Shown piece by piece: positions 35,492-46,885 of a stretch of 64,000 nt of DNA. Every line of letters starts with the position of its first letter. The stretch's first letter is position 1. The translations under genes and the position numbers were made by a program. The notes beneath the pieces are model-generated. The model ran no database searches and had not been told where the DNA came from. It was given only the letters and a program-made list of their open reading frames with translations. Origin of the DNA: Zoogloea sp. 1C4. Lineage in GTDB: Bacteria > Pseudomonadota > Gammaproteobacteria > Burkholderiales > Rhodocyclaceae. Where the stretch lies: NCBI RefSeq assembly GCF_009469605.1, contig NZ_SSXU01000016.1, forward strand, positions 32,299-96,298, written 5' to 3'.

Positions 35492-37900
35492 ATGGGCGGC
35501 AACCTCGATCGGTTCGTGTTTCCAGATATGACGAAATCCACTAGCAGCACACCTGCCCCGCGCGGCATCGCGGGCGACGTCGCAAGCCGGCTGGCCTTTT
35601 TCAAGGGCCTGCAGGCGGTGACCAACCGCGTGCACGCAACGGAGAACATCGACGAGATCATCTTCGAGCTGTCGGCCGACATCTGCGCGTTGTTCGCCGC
35701 CGACCGGCTGACGATCTACGTGGTCGACGAAAGCCGGACGACCATCTCGTCGCGGGTCAAGACCGGCCTGCACAGCATCCGCACCATCCGCCTGCCCATC
35801 GCCGAGAACAGCGTGGCGGGCTACGTGGCCCTCACCGGCCAGATGCTCAACATCCACGACGCCTACGACGAGCGGGAGCTGAAGAAGATCTCCGCGCGGA
35901 TGGAGTTCCGCCGCGAGGTGGATGAGCGCACCGGCTACCGCTGCCACCAGATGCTCGTGGCGCCCATCGCCAACCCGGACGACGGCGAGGTGCTGGGGGT
36001 CATCCAGCTCATCAACAGTCGTAACAGCGAGGTGTTTTCGGCGATTGCCGAGGAGGGCATTCAGGGCCTCGGGCAGACGCTGGCGATCGCCTTTGCCCAG
36101 CGCCGCCATTCCCTGATCCAGCCCAAGTCGAAGTACGAGGGACTGGTGAATGACGCCAAGCTCACCGCCGCCGAGCTTGAGGCCGCCACCAGCGCCGCCC
36201 GCGAGCGCGGCGTGCTCCTTGAAGAGCTGCTGATTGCCGACTACCACCTCAAGCCGGCGGACATTGGCGGTGCGATCTCGCGCTTCTTCGGCGTGCCCTA
36301 CGAGCCTTTCCGGCCGGACCGGGTCAAGCCGCTCGATCTGCTGCGCAACCTGAAGCGCGATTACATCCAGCAGGCCCAGTGGGTGCCCCTCGAGGAAAAC
36401 CCCGAAGGCATGTTGATCCTCGTTACCGACCCCGAGCAGGCCATTGCCTCGCGGATGGTGCAGAACGTCTTCCCCAAGGCCCATCCGGTCTATCTGGTCA
36501 CCACCCACGTCGAGTTCCTCCAGACCGTCGAGCAATTCTTCGGCGCCTCCAACGATGACTCGTCGGTCACCGAGCTGCTGTCCGATCTCTACGACGACGA
36601 CGGTGACGGCATCTCGACGGCCGAAGATGTCTCCGCCGCCGCCGACAACGAGCTCGTCAAGCTGGTCAATCGGATCATCATCGACGCCCACCGGCAGGGC
36701 GCCTCCGACATCCACATCGAACCGCGCCCCGGCAAGGAGAAGACCCAGATCCGCTTCCGCAAGGACGGCTCGCTGGTGCCCTACATCGAAGTGCCGTCCA
36801 GCTACCGCAGCCCGATCGTCACCCGCATCAAGATCATGTGCGATCTCGACATCTCGGAGCGGCGCAAGCCCCAGGATGGCAAGATCAAGTTCCGCCGCTT
36901 CGGCCCGCTGGACATCGAGCTGCGGGTTGCCACGGTGCCCACCACCGGCGGCATGGAAGACGTGGTGATGCGTCTGCTCGCCAACAGCGAGCCGCTGCCC
37001 CTCGAGCAGCTCGGGCTGCTCGAGAACAACTTCCAGCGCCTCAAGCAGACCATCGCCAAGCCCTACGGCATCTTCTTCGTGTGCGGCCCGACCGGCTCGG
37101 GCAAGACAACCACGCTGCACTCCATCCTGGGTTCGATCAACACCCCGGACACCAAGATCTGGACCGCCGAGGATCCGGTCGAAATCACCCAGAAGGGCCT
37201 GCGCCAGGTGCAGGTCAACCGCAAGGCCGGGCTGGATTTCCCCACCGTGATGCGCTCCTTCCTGCGGGCTGATCCGGACGTGATCATGGTCGGCGAAATG
37301 CGCGACAAGGAAACCGTGTCGATCGGCCTCGAAGCCTCGCTCACCGGCCACCTGGTGTTCAGCACCCTGCACACCAACAGCGCGCCCGAATCCATCGTGC
37401 GTCTGCTCGACATGGGGATGGACCCGTTCAACTTTGCCGACGCGCTGCTCGGCGTGCTGGCCCAGCGGCTGGCCAAGCGCCTGTGCAGCAAGTGCAAGAA
37501 GGCCTACCACCCGGACGAAGGCGAGATCCGTCACCTCCTCGACGAATACTGCGAGGACCTGCACAACACCCCTATCTTCAAGGAAGACCCGGACAAGGCG
37601 CGCGAAGCCGTGCTGAAGGGCTGGCGCGAGCGCTACGGCGACAAGGATGGCCGCTTCACGCTCTACGCGCCGGTGGGGTGCGACAGCTGCACCGGCGGCT
37701 ATCGCGGCCGGCTCGGCCTGCACGAACTGATGATCGGCACCGACCGGGTGAAGGAACTCATCCAGGAGCGCGCGCGGGTCGCCAACCTGCTGTCGGTGGC
37801 GCTGGAAGAGGGGATGCGTACCCTGCGTCAGGACGGCATCGAAAAGGTGATGGCCGGGCTCACCGACCTCAAGCAGGTCCGCAAGGTCTGCATCCGCTGA
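35492..37900 (+). CDS. GspE/PilB-family secretion ATPase with N-terminal GAF domain
   Basis: This ~800-residue protein has a GAF domain (residues ~30-195) and an MshEN/GspE N-terminal domain (~215-350). The hexameric ATPase shows Walker A GPTGSGKTT (~533), an Asp box, Walker B and a His box TLHTNSAPESIVRLLDMG. A four-cysteine zinc motif (CSKC...CDSC) lies near 665 and 730. It would power assembly of a type II secretion system or type IV pilus. No pilin, platform or secretin genes adjoin it, and the GAF fusion suggests control by a small ligand. ATG 35528 (MTKSTSS) is an alternative start. Confidence 0.88.
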   Translation: MGGNLDRFVFPDMTKSTSSTPAPRGIAGDVASRLAFFKGLQAVTNRVHATENIDEIIFELSADICALFAADRLTIYVVDESRTTISSRVKTGLHSIRTIRLPIAENSVAGYVALTGQMLNIHDAYDERELKKISARMEFRREVDERTGYRCHQMLVAPIANPDDGEVLGVIQLINSRNSEVFSAIAEEGIQGLGQTLAIAFAQRRHSLIQPKSKYEGLVNDAKLTAAELEAATSAARERGVLLEELLIADYHLKPADIGGAISRFFGVPYEPFRPDRVKPLDLLRNLKRDYIQQAQWVPLEENPEGMLILVTDPEQAIASRMVQNVFPKAHPVYLVTTHVEFLQTVEQFFGASNDDSSVTELLSDLYDDDGDGISTAEDVSAAADNELVKLVNRIIIDAHRQGASDIHIEPRPGKEKTQIRFRKDGSLVPYIEVPSSYRSPIVTRIKIMCDLDISERRKPQDGKIKFRRFGPLDIELRVATVPTTGGMEDVVMRLLANSEPLPLEQLGLLENNFQRLKQTIAKPYGIFFVCGPTGSGKTTTLHSILGSINTPDTKIWTAEDPVEITQKGLRQVQVNRKAGLDFPTVMRSFLRADPDVIMVGEMRDKETVSIGLEASLTGHLVFSTLHTNSAPESIVRLLDMGMDPFNFADALLGVLAQRLAKRLCSKCKKAYHPDEGEIRHLLDEYCEDLHNTPIFKEDPDKAREAVLKGWRERYGDKDGRFTLYAPVGCDSCTGGYRGRLGLHELMIGTDRVKELIQERARVANLLSVALEEGMRTLRQDGIEKVMAGLTDLKQVRKVCIR

Positions 37901-37919
37901 CCCTGCGGACGGCGCGGAT

Positions 37920-39314
37920 TCAGTCGAGCCGCGCCAGCTTGGATTTGGCCATCGGCGGGTTGCGCGCGAAGTAACGCCGCAGGCCGCGCACGATGGCTTC
38001 GGCCATGCGCTCCTGGTAGGCCTCGTCGTTCAGGCGGGCTTCTTCTTCCGGATTCGAGATGAAGGCCGTCTCGACCAGGATGGACGGGATGTCCGGCGCC
38101 TTCAGCACCGCAAAGCTGGCTTGTTCGACCTCGCCCTTGTGCAGGCGATTGATGTTGCCCAGCTCGCCCAGCACCGCCTTGCCCACCTTCAGGCTGTCGT
38201 TGATCGCCGCGGTCTGCGACAGATCGAGGAGGGTGCGCGCCAGGTGGCTGTCCTTCACCCCGATGTTCACCCCGCCGATCAGGTCGGCCGCGTTTTCCTT
38301 CTGGGCCAGCAGGCGGGCGGCAGTGCTCGATGCGCCTTTCTCGGACAGTACGAACACCGAGCTGCCCCGCGCCGTCGGGCTGATGAAGGCATCGGCGTGG
38401 ATTGATACGAACAGGTCGGCCTGCACCCGGCGAGCCTTGGCCACGCGCTGTTGCAGCGGCACGAAGTAATCAGCATCGCGGGTGAGCATCGCCCGCATGT
38501 TGGGCTGGGCGTCGATGCGCGCCTTCAGGCGGCGGGCGACGGCCAGGGTGACGTGCTTTTCAAAGCTGCCGGCTGCGCCTACCGCGCCCGGGTCTTCGCC
38601 GCCGTGGCCAGGGTCGATGGCGACGGTGATCAGGCGGCTGACGGTGTCGTCGTCGTCCGCGCGGCGAGGCTCTTCGGCCGGCGGCGCCTCACGGCGCGGC
38701 GGGGGCTCGGCGGGCTTGCCACGGGGCGCTTCGGCGGTCTTGCGGGGTTTGTCGTCGTTGCGATGGGGCGGCGTGGCGCCACCGGCGGCGGCCTCTTCCG
38801 GAGAGATCTTCTCGAGCAGGGCGAGGAGCGGATCGACTGGCTCGGTGGGGTAGAGATCCAGCACCAGCCGGTGGCCGTACTCGCCGACCGGACGCAGGGT
38901 GAACACCTGCGGGCTGACCTCGGCCTTGAGCTCGATGACCAGCCGGACCACGCCCGGGCGGTTGCGCCCGGCGCGGATGAGCTGGATGTACGGATCCTGA
39001 CCGGTGATCTTGGTGGGCAGCGACTGGAGCACTTCGTTCAGCTCGACGCCTTCCAGGTCGACCACCAGGCGTTCCGGGTTGTGCACCGACTGGTGGGTGA
39101 ACACCAGGGGTTCGCGGCTTTCGAGGGTGATCCGGGTGTAATCCTTGGCGGGCCACACGCGCACGGCCAGCACGGAAGTCTGGGCGGCCTGGCCGCTGCG
39201 GCTCACCAGCAGCAGGAGTGCCGCGCTGGTCGAACCGATGAAGCGCCGGCGGCTCAGCAGGCCGACGGGTTCTGCGATGGGCTTGCCGGCGTGGCGACGA
39301 ATTTTTCGAGACAT
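37920..39314 (-). CDS. amiC: N-acetylmuramoyl-L-alanine amidase AmiC
   Basis: The 464-residue protein has a Tat-type signal (SRRRFIGSTSAALLLLVS, residues ~21-38), an AMIN domain (~50-160), a Pro/Arg-rich linker and an Amidase_3 catalytic domain from ~225. The catalytic domain shows zinc ligands in DPGHGGEDPGA, the later SIHADAF and VETAFISNPEEE. It cleaves peptide side chains from septal murein during cell separation. Its first 61 bases overlap the end of tsaE, which is a common arrangement in proteobacteria. Confidence 0.95.
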   Translation of the reverse strand: MSRKIRRHAGKPIAEPVGLLSRRRFIGSTSAALLLLVSRSGQAAQTSVLAVRVWPAKDYTRITLESREPLVFTHQSVHNPERLVVDLEGVELNEVLQSLPTKITGQDPYIQLIRAGRNRPGVVRLVIELKAEVSPQVFTLRPVGEYGHRLVLDLYPTEPVDPLLALLEKISPEEAAAGGATPPHRNDDKPRKTAEAPRGKPAEPPPRREAPPAEEPRRADDDDTVSRLITVAIDPGHGGEDPGAVGAAGSFEKHVTLAVARRLKARIDAQPNMRAMLTRDADYFVPLQQRVAKARRVQADLFVSIHADAFISPTARGSSVFVLSEKGASSTAARLLAQKENAADLIGGVNIGVKDSHLARTLLDLSQTAAINDSLKVGKAVLGELGNINRLHKGEVEQASFAVLKAPDIPSILVETAFISNPEEEARLNDEAYQERMAEAIVRGLRRYFARNPPMAKSKLARLD

Positions 39315-39784
39315 CTGCGACCCTCCGTGCTCAGCGCGCGCAGCGCAAGCTGGCGCCCGCCGTCTGCTGCAAGCTGCAGTTCGACTTCGAGATCTGCCGC
39401 GCAGAGATAGGGGTGGGCGCGGTCAGGCCACTCGACGAGACGGATGCCGTCGCCCTCGAAATACTCGTCCAGGCCGGCTTCAAGAAACTCATCTGCATGG
39501 GTGAAGCGATAAAAATCAAAGTGATATACGGTTATTCTAGAATCTTTATAAGGTTCGACCAAGGTATACGTTGGACTTTTGACTTTTCCGGTGAATCCCA
39601 GCCCCCGCAGCAGGCCACGGGTGAGGGTTGTCTTGCCCGCGCCCAGGTCGCCACGCAGGTAGATGGTCAGCCGTGAGGGCAGGGCGCCGGCCAGGCGTTC
39701 GCCGGCTGCAAGCGTCGCGCTTTCGTCCGGCAGGTGCAGGCTGGGCGACGGGTCGTTATCATGTTCGTGATGAGCGTGGAGCAC
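39254..39784 (-). CDS. tsaE: tRNA threonylcarbamoyladenosine biosynthesis ATPase TsaE
   Basis: The protein is about 176 residues with Walker A GDLGAGKTTLTRG, SPTYTLVEPY, the HFDFYR motif and LVEWPDRA, all typical of TsaE (YjeE). It is the ATPase of the TsaBDE complex that makes the t6A modification of tRNA. The start is uncertain: a GTG at 39784 has AGGAAG six bases upstream, while the ATG at 39805 has no ribosome site. Either start overlaps the 5' end of queG on the other strand. The 3' end overlaps amiC by 61 bases. Confidence 0.9.
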   Translation of the reverse strand: MLHAHHEHDNDPSPSLHLPDESATLAAGERLAGALPSRLTIYLRGDLGAGKTTLTRGLLRGLGFTGKVKSPTYTLVEPYKDSRITVYHFDFYRFTHADEFLEAGLDEYFEGDGIRLVEWPDRAHPYLCAADLEVELQLAADGGRQLALRALSTEGRRCLEKFVATPASPSQNPSAC

Positions 39785-40867
39785 GACATTCTTCCTGGTG
39801 GGCATGGGGATCTGGCAGGTCTCGCGGCACGCATCAAGGCGTGGGGGCGGGAGCTCGGGTTCGACGCGGTGGGTATTTCCGACACCGGGCTGGCCGAAGC
39901 GGAAAGCGGCCTCGCGGCCTGGCTGGCCGCCGGCTTTCACGGGCAGATGGATTATATGGAGAAACACGGGACGAAGCGCTCCCGTCCGGCCGAACTGCTG
40001 CCGGGCACCTGCCGGGTGATCTCGGCGCGCATGTCCTACCTGCCCGACGCCGCTGCCGCCGAGGCGGTGCTCGACCAGCCGGGCAAGGCCTACATTTCAC
40101 GCTACGCCCTCGGGCGCGATTACCACAAGGTGCTGCGCGCCCGCCTGCAGCGGCTCGCCGACCGCATCACCGCAGAAGCGCCCAACGCCCATCGGGTGTT
40201 CGTGGATTCGGCGCCGGTGATGGAGGTGGCCCTGGCCGGCAAGGCAGGGCTCGGCTGGCGTGGCAAACACAGCCTGCTGCTGTCGCGGGAGGCGGGATCG
40301 TTCTTCTTTCTTGGCGAGATCTACATCGACCTGCCGCTTCCGGTGGATGGGTCGGTGGAAGGCCATTGTGGCACCTGCTCGGCGTGCATCTCGGCCTGCC
40401 CGACCGGGGCGATCGTCGCGCCCTACAAGGTGGACGCCCGGCGCTGTATTTCGTACCTCACCATCGAACTGCACGGAAGCATCCCGGAGGCGCTCCGCAG
40501 TTTGATCGGCAACCGAATCTACGGGTGCGATGACTGTCAGCTGGTTTGCCCCTGGAACCGCTTCGCCCGCCCGACCACCGAGGCCGACTTCGTTCCTCGT
40601 CACGGGCTCGACTCGGCGACGCTGGTGGAGCTCTTCGGTTGGGACGAAAAACAGTTCGCCGAGCGCCTGGCCGGCAGTCCGATTTACCGGATCGGCCACG
40701 AGCGCTGGTTGCGCAATATTGCGGTTGCGATGGGGAACAGCACCGCAACGCCAGGACTTATCGCCGCGCTCAAGGCGCGACAGGACGATTCTTCGGCGAT
40801 CGTCAGGGAGCATGTCACATGGGCGCTACTAAGACACGGTGTTCCAGGTGCCTTAGGCACGGTATAG
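39761..40867 (+). CDS. queG: Epoxyqueuosine reductase QueG
   Basis: The ~368-residue protein has the QueG N-terminal cobalamin-binding region (GWRGKHSLLLSREAGSFFFLGEI, with the catalytic-site VDSAPVMEV upstream). Two [4Fe-4S] motifs follow: CGTCSACISACPTGAI and CDDCQLVCPWNRF. It reduces epoxyqueuosine to queuosine in tRNA. A C-terminal HEAT-like segment follows. ATGs at 39761 and 39770 are both possible, and both overlap the divergent tsaE start. Confidence 0.95.
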   Translation: MFVMSVEHDILPGGHGDLAGLAARIKAWGRELGFDAVGISDTGLAEAESGLAAWLAAGFHGQMDYMEKHGTKRSRPAELLPGTCRVISARMSYLPDAAAAEAVLDQPGKAYISRYALGRDYHKVLRARLQRLADRITAEAPNAHRVFVDSAPVMEVALAGKAGLGWRGKHSLLLSREAGSFFFLGEIYIDLPLPVDGSVEGHCGTCSACISACPTGAIVAPYKVDARRCISYLTIELHGSIPEALRSLIGNRIYGCDDCQLVCPWNRFARPTTEADFVPRHGLDSATLVELFGWDEKQFAERLAGSPIYRIGHERWLRNIAVAMGNSTATPGLIAALKARQDDSSAIVREHVTWALLRHGVPGALGTV

Positions 40868-40876
40868 TACGCGGCG

Positions 40877-41650
40877 ATGTTTCGAAAACCCTCTCCCAAA
40901 CCTGCCGAAGACGCGCGCGCGCCACAGACTCTGGCTGAAGTGACCGCCATGGAGTCGTGGAGGTTCGATCCGCTGTGCATCGCGGAGGATGGACCGACTG
41001 TCAATGCCGCCAGCGAGCGGCAGGACAAGTTCCGCATCAAGATGCTGATGCGGGACGGCGAACGGCGCCGGGAGACGGACCTGCTGATCCAGAAGCGCTA
41101 CGCCTGGCGCGGCTATGGTCAGGTGGGCGTGGCGGACGAACCCAACCAGCTCACCATGAACGCCGAGCTCTTCGGCCGCGTTTACGCCACGGTGACGGTG
41201 AACGTCGATTCCCCCGCCGGTCTCGCCCTCGATGCCACCTACGGCGCCGAAGCCGCCCGCCTGCGCTCCCAGGGCGCCAAGCTGTGCGAGTTCGGGCGTT
41301 TTGCGATCGACCCGTCGGCGCGTTCCAAGCGCCTCATCATTTCGCTGGTGCACCTGCTCTATATCTACGCCCACCGCGTGAAGGGCTGCACCGACATCCT
41401 CATCGAGATCAATCCGCGTCACCGGGCCTTCTACGAGCGCTTGCTCGAGTTTGAGCAGATTGGTGCCGAACGCACCTGCGAACGCGTCAATGCGCCCGCC
41501 ATCCTGATGCACATCTCCTGCGCCAAGATCGAGCGGCGCCTGAACGAGATCGGCGGCAAATGGCGTGAACTGCCGGACGAAAAGTCCGCCTACAAGTTCG
41601 CCCTCAGCGCCGAGGAAGAAGAAGAGCTGGTCGCCCGTCTCGGCTACTAG
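40877..41650 (+). CDS. FeeM-like N-acyl amino acid synthase (GNAT-fold) protein
   Basis: The 257-residue protein resembles FeeM-type N-acyl amino acid synthases, seen in QKRYAWRGYG, LTMNAELFGRVYATVTVNVDSPAGLALD and EFGRFAIDPSARSKRLIISLVHLLYIYAH. FeeM enzymes join an acyl-ACP acyl chain to an amino acid. There is no dedicated acyl carrier protein, esterase or transporter gene nearby, so the product and role are unknown. It begins 9 bases after queG and may be co-transcribed with it. Confidence 0.75.
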   Translation: MFRKPSPKPAEDARAPQTLAEVTAMESWRFDPLCIAEDGPTVNAASERQDKFRIKMLMRDGERRRETDLLIQKRYAWRGYGQVGVADEPNQLTMNAELFGRVYATVTVNVDSPAGLALDATYGAEAARLRSQGAKLCEFGRFAIDPSARSKRLIISLVHLLYIYAHRVKGCTDILIEINPRHRAFYERLLEFEQIGAERTCERVNAPAILMHISCAKIERRLNEIGGKWRELPDEKSAYKFALSAEEEEELVARLGY

Positions 41651-41708
41651 CCCCGCGCTGCTGCGCCGAGTGGCGTAGAATCCGGCTTCCCCGTTTTCCC
41701 TTCCGATC

Positions 41709-42518
41709 ATGTCTGATATTGGCAAGCTGCCGATCGGGGTCTTCGACTCCGGCGTAGGCGGTCTCACCGTCGTGCGCGCGCTGATGGAGCGCCTTCCGCT
41801 CGAGAACATCGTCTATTTCGGCGATACCGCCCGGGTGCCCTACGGCGTCAAGTCGGTGGCGACCATCGAGCACTTCACCGGCCAGATCACCGATTACCTC
41901 CTCGACCAGGGCGTGAAGATGCTCATCATCGCCTGCAACACCATGGCGGCGGTGGCGGCCCATGTGGTCAAGGAGAAGGCCGGCAGCATCCCGGTGCTGG
42001 ACGTGATCGAGGCTGGCGCCCGGGCCGCGGTGGCCGAATCCACCTCCCGTGCCATCGGCGTGATCGGCACCCCCACCACCATCAACAGCAACGCCTATGC
42101 CCGCCGGATGCACGCCCTTGATCCGAACGTGAGGGTGTATTCCCAGGCCTGCCCGCTGTTCGTGCCGCTGGTCGAGGAAGGCTGGCTGGAGCACGAGGTG
42201 ACCCGCCTCACCGCCCAGGAATACCTGCGCCCGGTGCTGGTGGAAAACGTCGATACGCTGGTGCTCGGCTGCACCCACTACCCGCTCATCAAGCCGCTGC
42301 TGCAGGATGTGGTCGGCCCCAATGTGCGGCTGGTGGATTCGGCGATCACCGTCGCCGAGCAGGCCGCCCAGAAGCTTGCCGAACTTGGCATCTCCAACGA
42401 CGGCGAATCCCTCTCCACCTACCGCTACACCGTCACGGACATCCCGCTGCGCTTCCAGACCATCGGCGAGCGCTTCCTCGGGCGATCGCTCGGTCAGGTC
42501 GACAAGGTCGACTGGTAA
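41709..42518 (+). CDS. murI: Glutamate racemase
   Basis: The 269-residue protein has the racemase motifs IGVFDSGVGGLTV (residues ~7-19), the first catalytic cysteine in IIACNTMAAVAA and the second in LGCTHYPLI. It interconverts L- and D-glutamate for peptidoglycan. A bidirectional terminator separates it from the convergent adenosyltransferase gene. Confidence 0.97.
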   Translation: MSDIGKLPIGVFDSGVGGLTVVRALMERLPLENIVYFGDTARVPYGVKSVATIEHFTGQITDYLLDQGVKMLIIACNTMAAVAAHVVKEKAGSIPVLDVIEAGARAAVAESTSRAIGVIGTPTTINSNAYARRMHALDPNVRVYSQACPLFVPLVEEGWLEHEVTRLTAQEYLRPVLVENVDTLVLGCTHYPLIKPLLQDVVGPNVRLVDSAITVAEQAAQKLAELGISNDGESLSTYRYTVTDIPLRFQTIGERFLGRSLGQVDKVDW

Positions 42519-42557
42519 ACAAAAAACGGCTGCCCCGATCGGCAGCCGTTTTTGTTT
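42517..42557. terminator. Bidirectional rho-independent terminator
   Basis: A perfect 9-bp stem ACGGCTGCC/GGCAGCCGT (42526-42534 with 42541-42549) is flanked by an A-run on the left and a T-run on the right. It can end both murI (plus) and the adenosyltransferase gene (minus). Confidence 0.92.
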
Positions 42558-42572
42558 GCAGCGGAGCGCCGA

Positions 42573-43124
42573 TCAGGCGTTCTTGCGCTTCTGCCACAGC
42601 ACGTCGCCGCGGCCGCCGGCGCGGTTGAGCACGCGGCCGAGCACGAAGAGCAGGTCCGACAGGCGGTTGAGGTACTGGCGCGGCGCGTCATTCACCGCCT
42701 CTTCCTGGCCGAGCGCAACAATCATCCGCTCCGCGCGCCGGCAGATGGTGCGCGCCTGGTGGGACAGCGCCGCGGCACGGGTGCCGCCGGGCAGGATGAA
42801 GTCCTTCAGCGGTTCCAGGTCGTCGTTGAAGCGATCCAGCTCGTCTTCCAGGTACTGGACCTGCTTGGCGGTGATCATCTCCATGCCCGGGATGCACACC
42901 TCGCCGCCCAGATCGAACAGGTCGTGCTGCACGTTGGTGAGCAGGCCGCGCACGTCATCGGGCAGCTCCTCGCACAGCAGGATGCCGATGGCGGCGTTCA
43001 CTTCATCCACCTCGCCCAGGGTGTGGATGCGCAGGCTGTTCTTGGAAACCCGGTTGCCGTTGCCCAGGCCGGTGGTGCCGGCGTCGCCGGTTCGGGTGTA
43101 GATCTTGGAAAGTCGGTGGCCCAT
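42573..43124 (-). CDS. Cob(I)alamin adenosyltransferase, PduO type
   Basis: The 183-residue protein begins with the PduO-type signature [22 protein letters not shown] and contains [14 protein letters not shown] and a C-terminal [10 protein letters not shown]...[13 protein letters not shown] helix. It transfers adenosyl from ATP to cob(I)alamin to make coenzyme B12. No other cobalamin genes are present here, but QueG is a cobalamin enzyme two genes away. Confidence 0.95.
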   Translation of the reverse strand: MGHRLSKIYTRTGDAGTTGLGNGNRVSKNSLRIHTLGEVDEVNAAIGILLCEELPDDVRGLLTNVQHDLFDLGGEVCIPGMEMITAKQVQYLEDELDRFNDDLEPLKDFILPGGTRAAALSHQARTICRRAERMIVALGQEEAVNDAPRQYLNRLSDLLFVLGRVLNRAGGRGDVLWQKRKNA

Positions 43125-43274
43125 TGCTGTCTCCCTCGTTCAAGGTGTTTGTCTGTTATTGAACGGCGGATTATAGCCATCAGGGGCCGGCAGGGTTGGA
43201 TGCTACAATTTCAGGCTTTGAAACTTGCGTTCCCCCGACCGTCGCCCGCGACGCCACCCGGAGACCCCACGCCG

Positions 43275-46253
<2,979 letters not shown>

Positions 46254-46273
46254 GCTGCATCCCGCACAAAAAC

Positions 46274-46303
46274 AAACCCGGCCTTGAGCCGGGTTTGTTT
46301 TTT
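46274..46303 (+). terminator. Rho-independent terminator of alaS
   Basis: A 9-bp stem AAACCCGGC/GCCGGGTTT with a 5-base loop is followed by GTTTTTT. It ends alaS and, with the A-rich left flank, may also serve the convergent LapA-like gene. Confidence 0.9.
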
Positions 46304-46318
46304 GGGGCAGGGGGCGGT

Positions 46319-46672
46319 TCAGAACATCAGCCGCGAGGCATTCACGTCGAACGCCGCGGCTGGGGTGATCTCGGGCACGCTCTCGCCCCGCTCGAGGCGC
46401 TCGATGCGCTCCTTCTGGGCTGCGCAGGTCTTCTCGAGTTCGGCCACCCGCTTGTCCAGGTGCTTGATGCGCCACTGACGGCGGAGGGTGCCCGGCGTGG
46501 AGACCAGCGCGACGATCAGCCCGCCGATGGCAAGCGCCACCAGGAGCAGCACGCCCAGAGGGCCGGTGAAGGACGAGCCCAGCAGTGTGACCGTCACTTC
46601 GGTCGTGTTGGCGGTGGCGAAGATGACGCTGGCAATCGTGATCAGCATGCCGACCAGGGTGAGCAGTTGCAT
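46319..46672 (-). CDS. LapA-domain (YciS-like) membrane protein
   Basis: The 117-residue protein has two membrane helices (residues ~4-22 and ~36-58) separated by ANTTEVTVTLLGSSFTGPLGV, the LapA/YciS pattern. A cytoplasmic coiled coil (RVAELEKTCAAQKERIERLERGE) follows. LapA/LapB in E. coli regulate lipopolysaccharide synthesis; no lapB gene adjoins it here, so the role is inferred from family only. The ATG at 46672 follows AAGGAGA. Confidence 0.85.
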   Translation of the reverse strand: MQLLTLVGMLITIASVIFATANTTEVTVTLLGSSFTGPLGVLLLVALAIGGLIVALVSTPGTLRRQWRIKHLDKRVAELEKTCAAQKERIERLERGESVPEITPAAAFDVNASRLMF

Positions 46673-46820
46673 GGACTTCTCCTTGTTATTGGCGGACCAG
46701 GTCGATTCTAGTGCATTCCAAGCACAGCCCGCAGCCCAGGATGGGTATCGCTGGCTGTGCTGCCGGTTTCCCGTCGAGTAGCGCGAGCCCCTCGGCAAGT
46801 CACTCGTGGCTTCAATGAAG

Positions 46821-46852
46821 AACGCCCCGTGGCCGGTGAGGCCACGGGGCGT
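46821..46852 (-). terminator. Hairpin terminator after the indolepyruvate oxidoreductase gene
   Basis: A 12-bp perfect stem (CGCCCCGTGGCC with GGCCACGGGGCG) lies 34 bases past the stop. On the minus strand it is followed by TTCTTC, a weak U tract. Confidence 0.65.
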
Positions 46853-46885
46853 CGGTCTTGCTACCGGTCTGGCGCTTGGCGTGCG

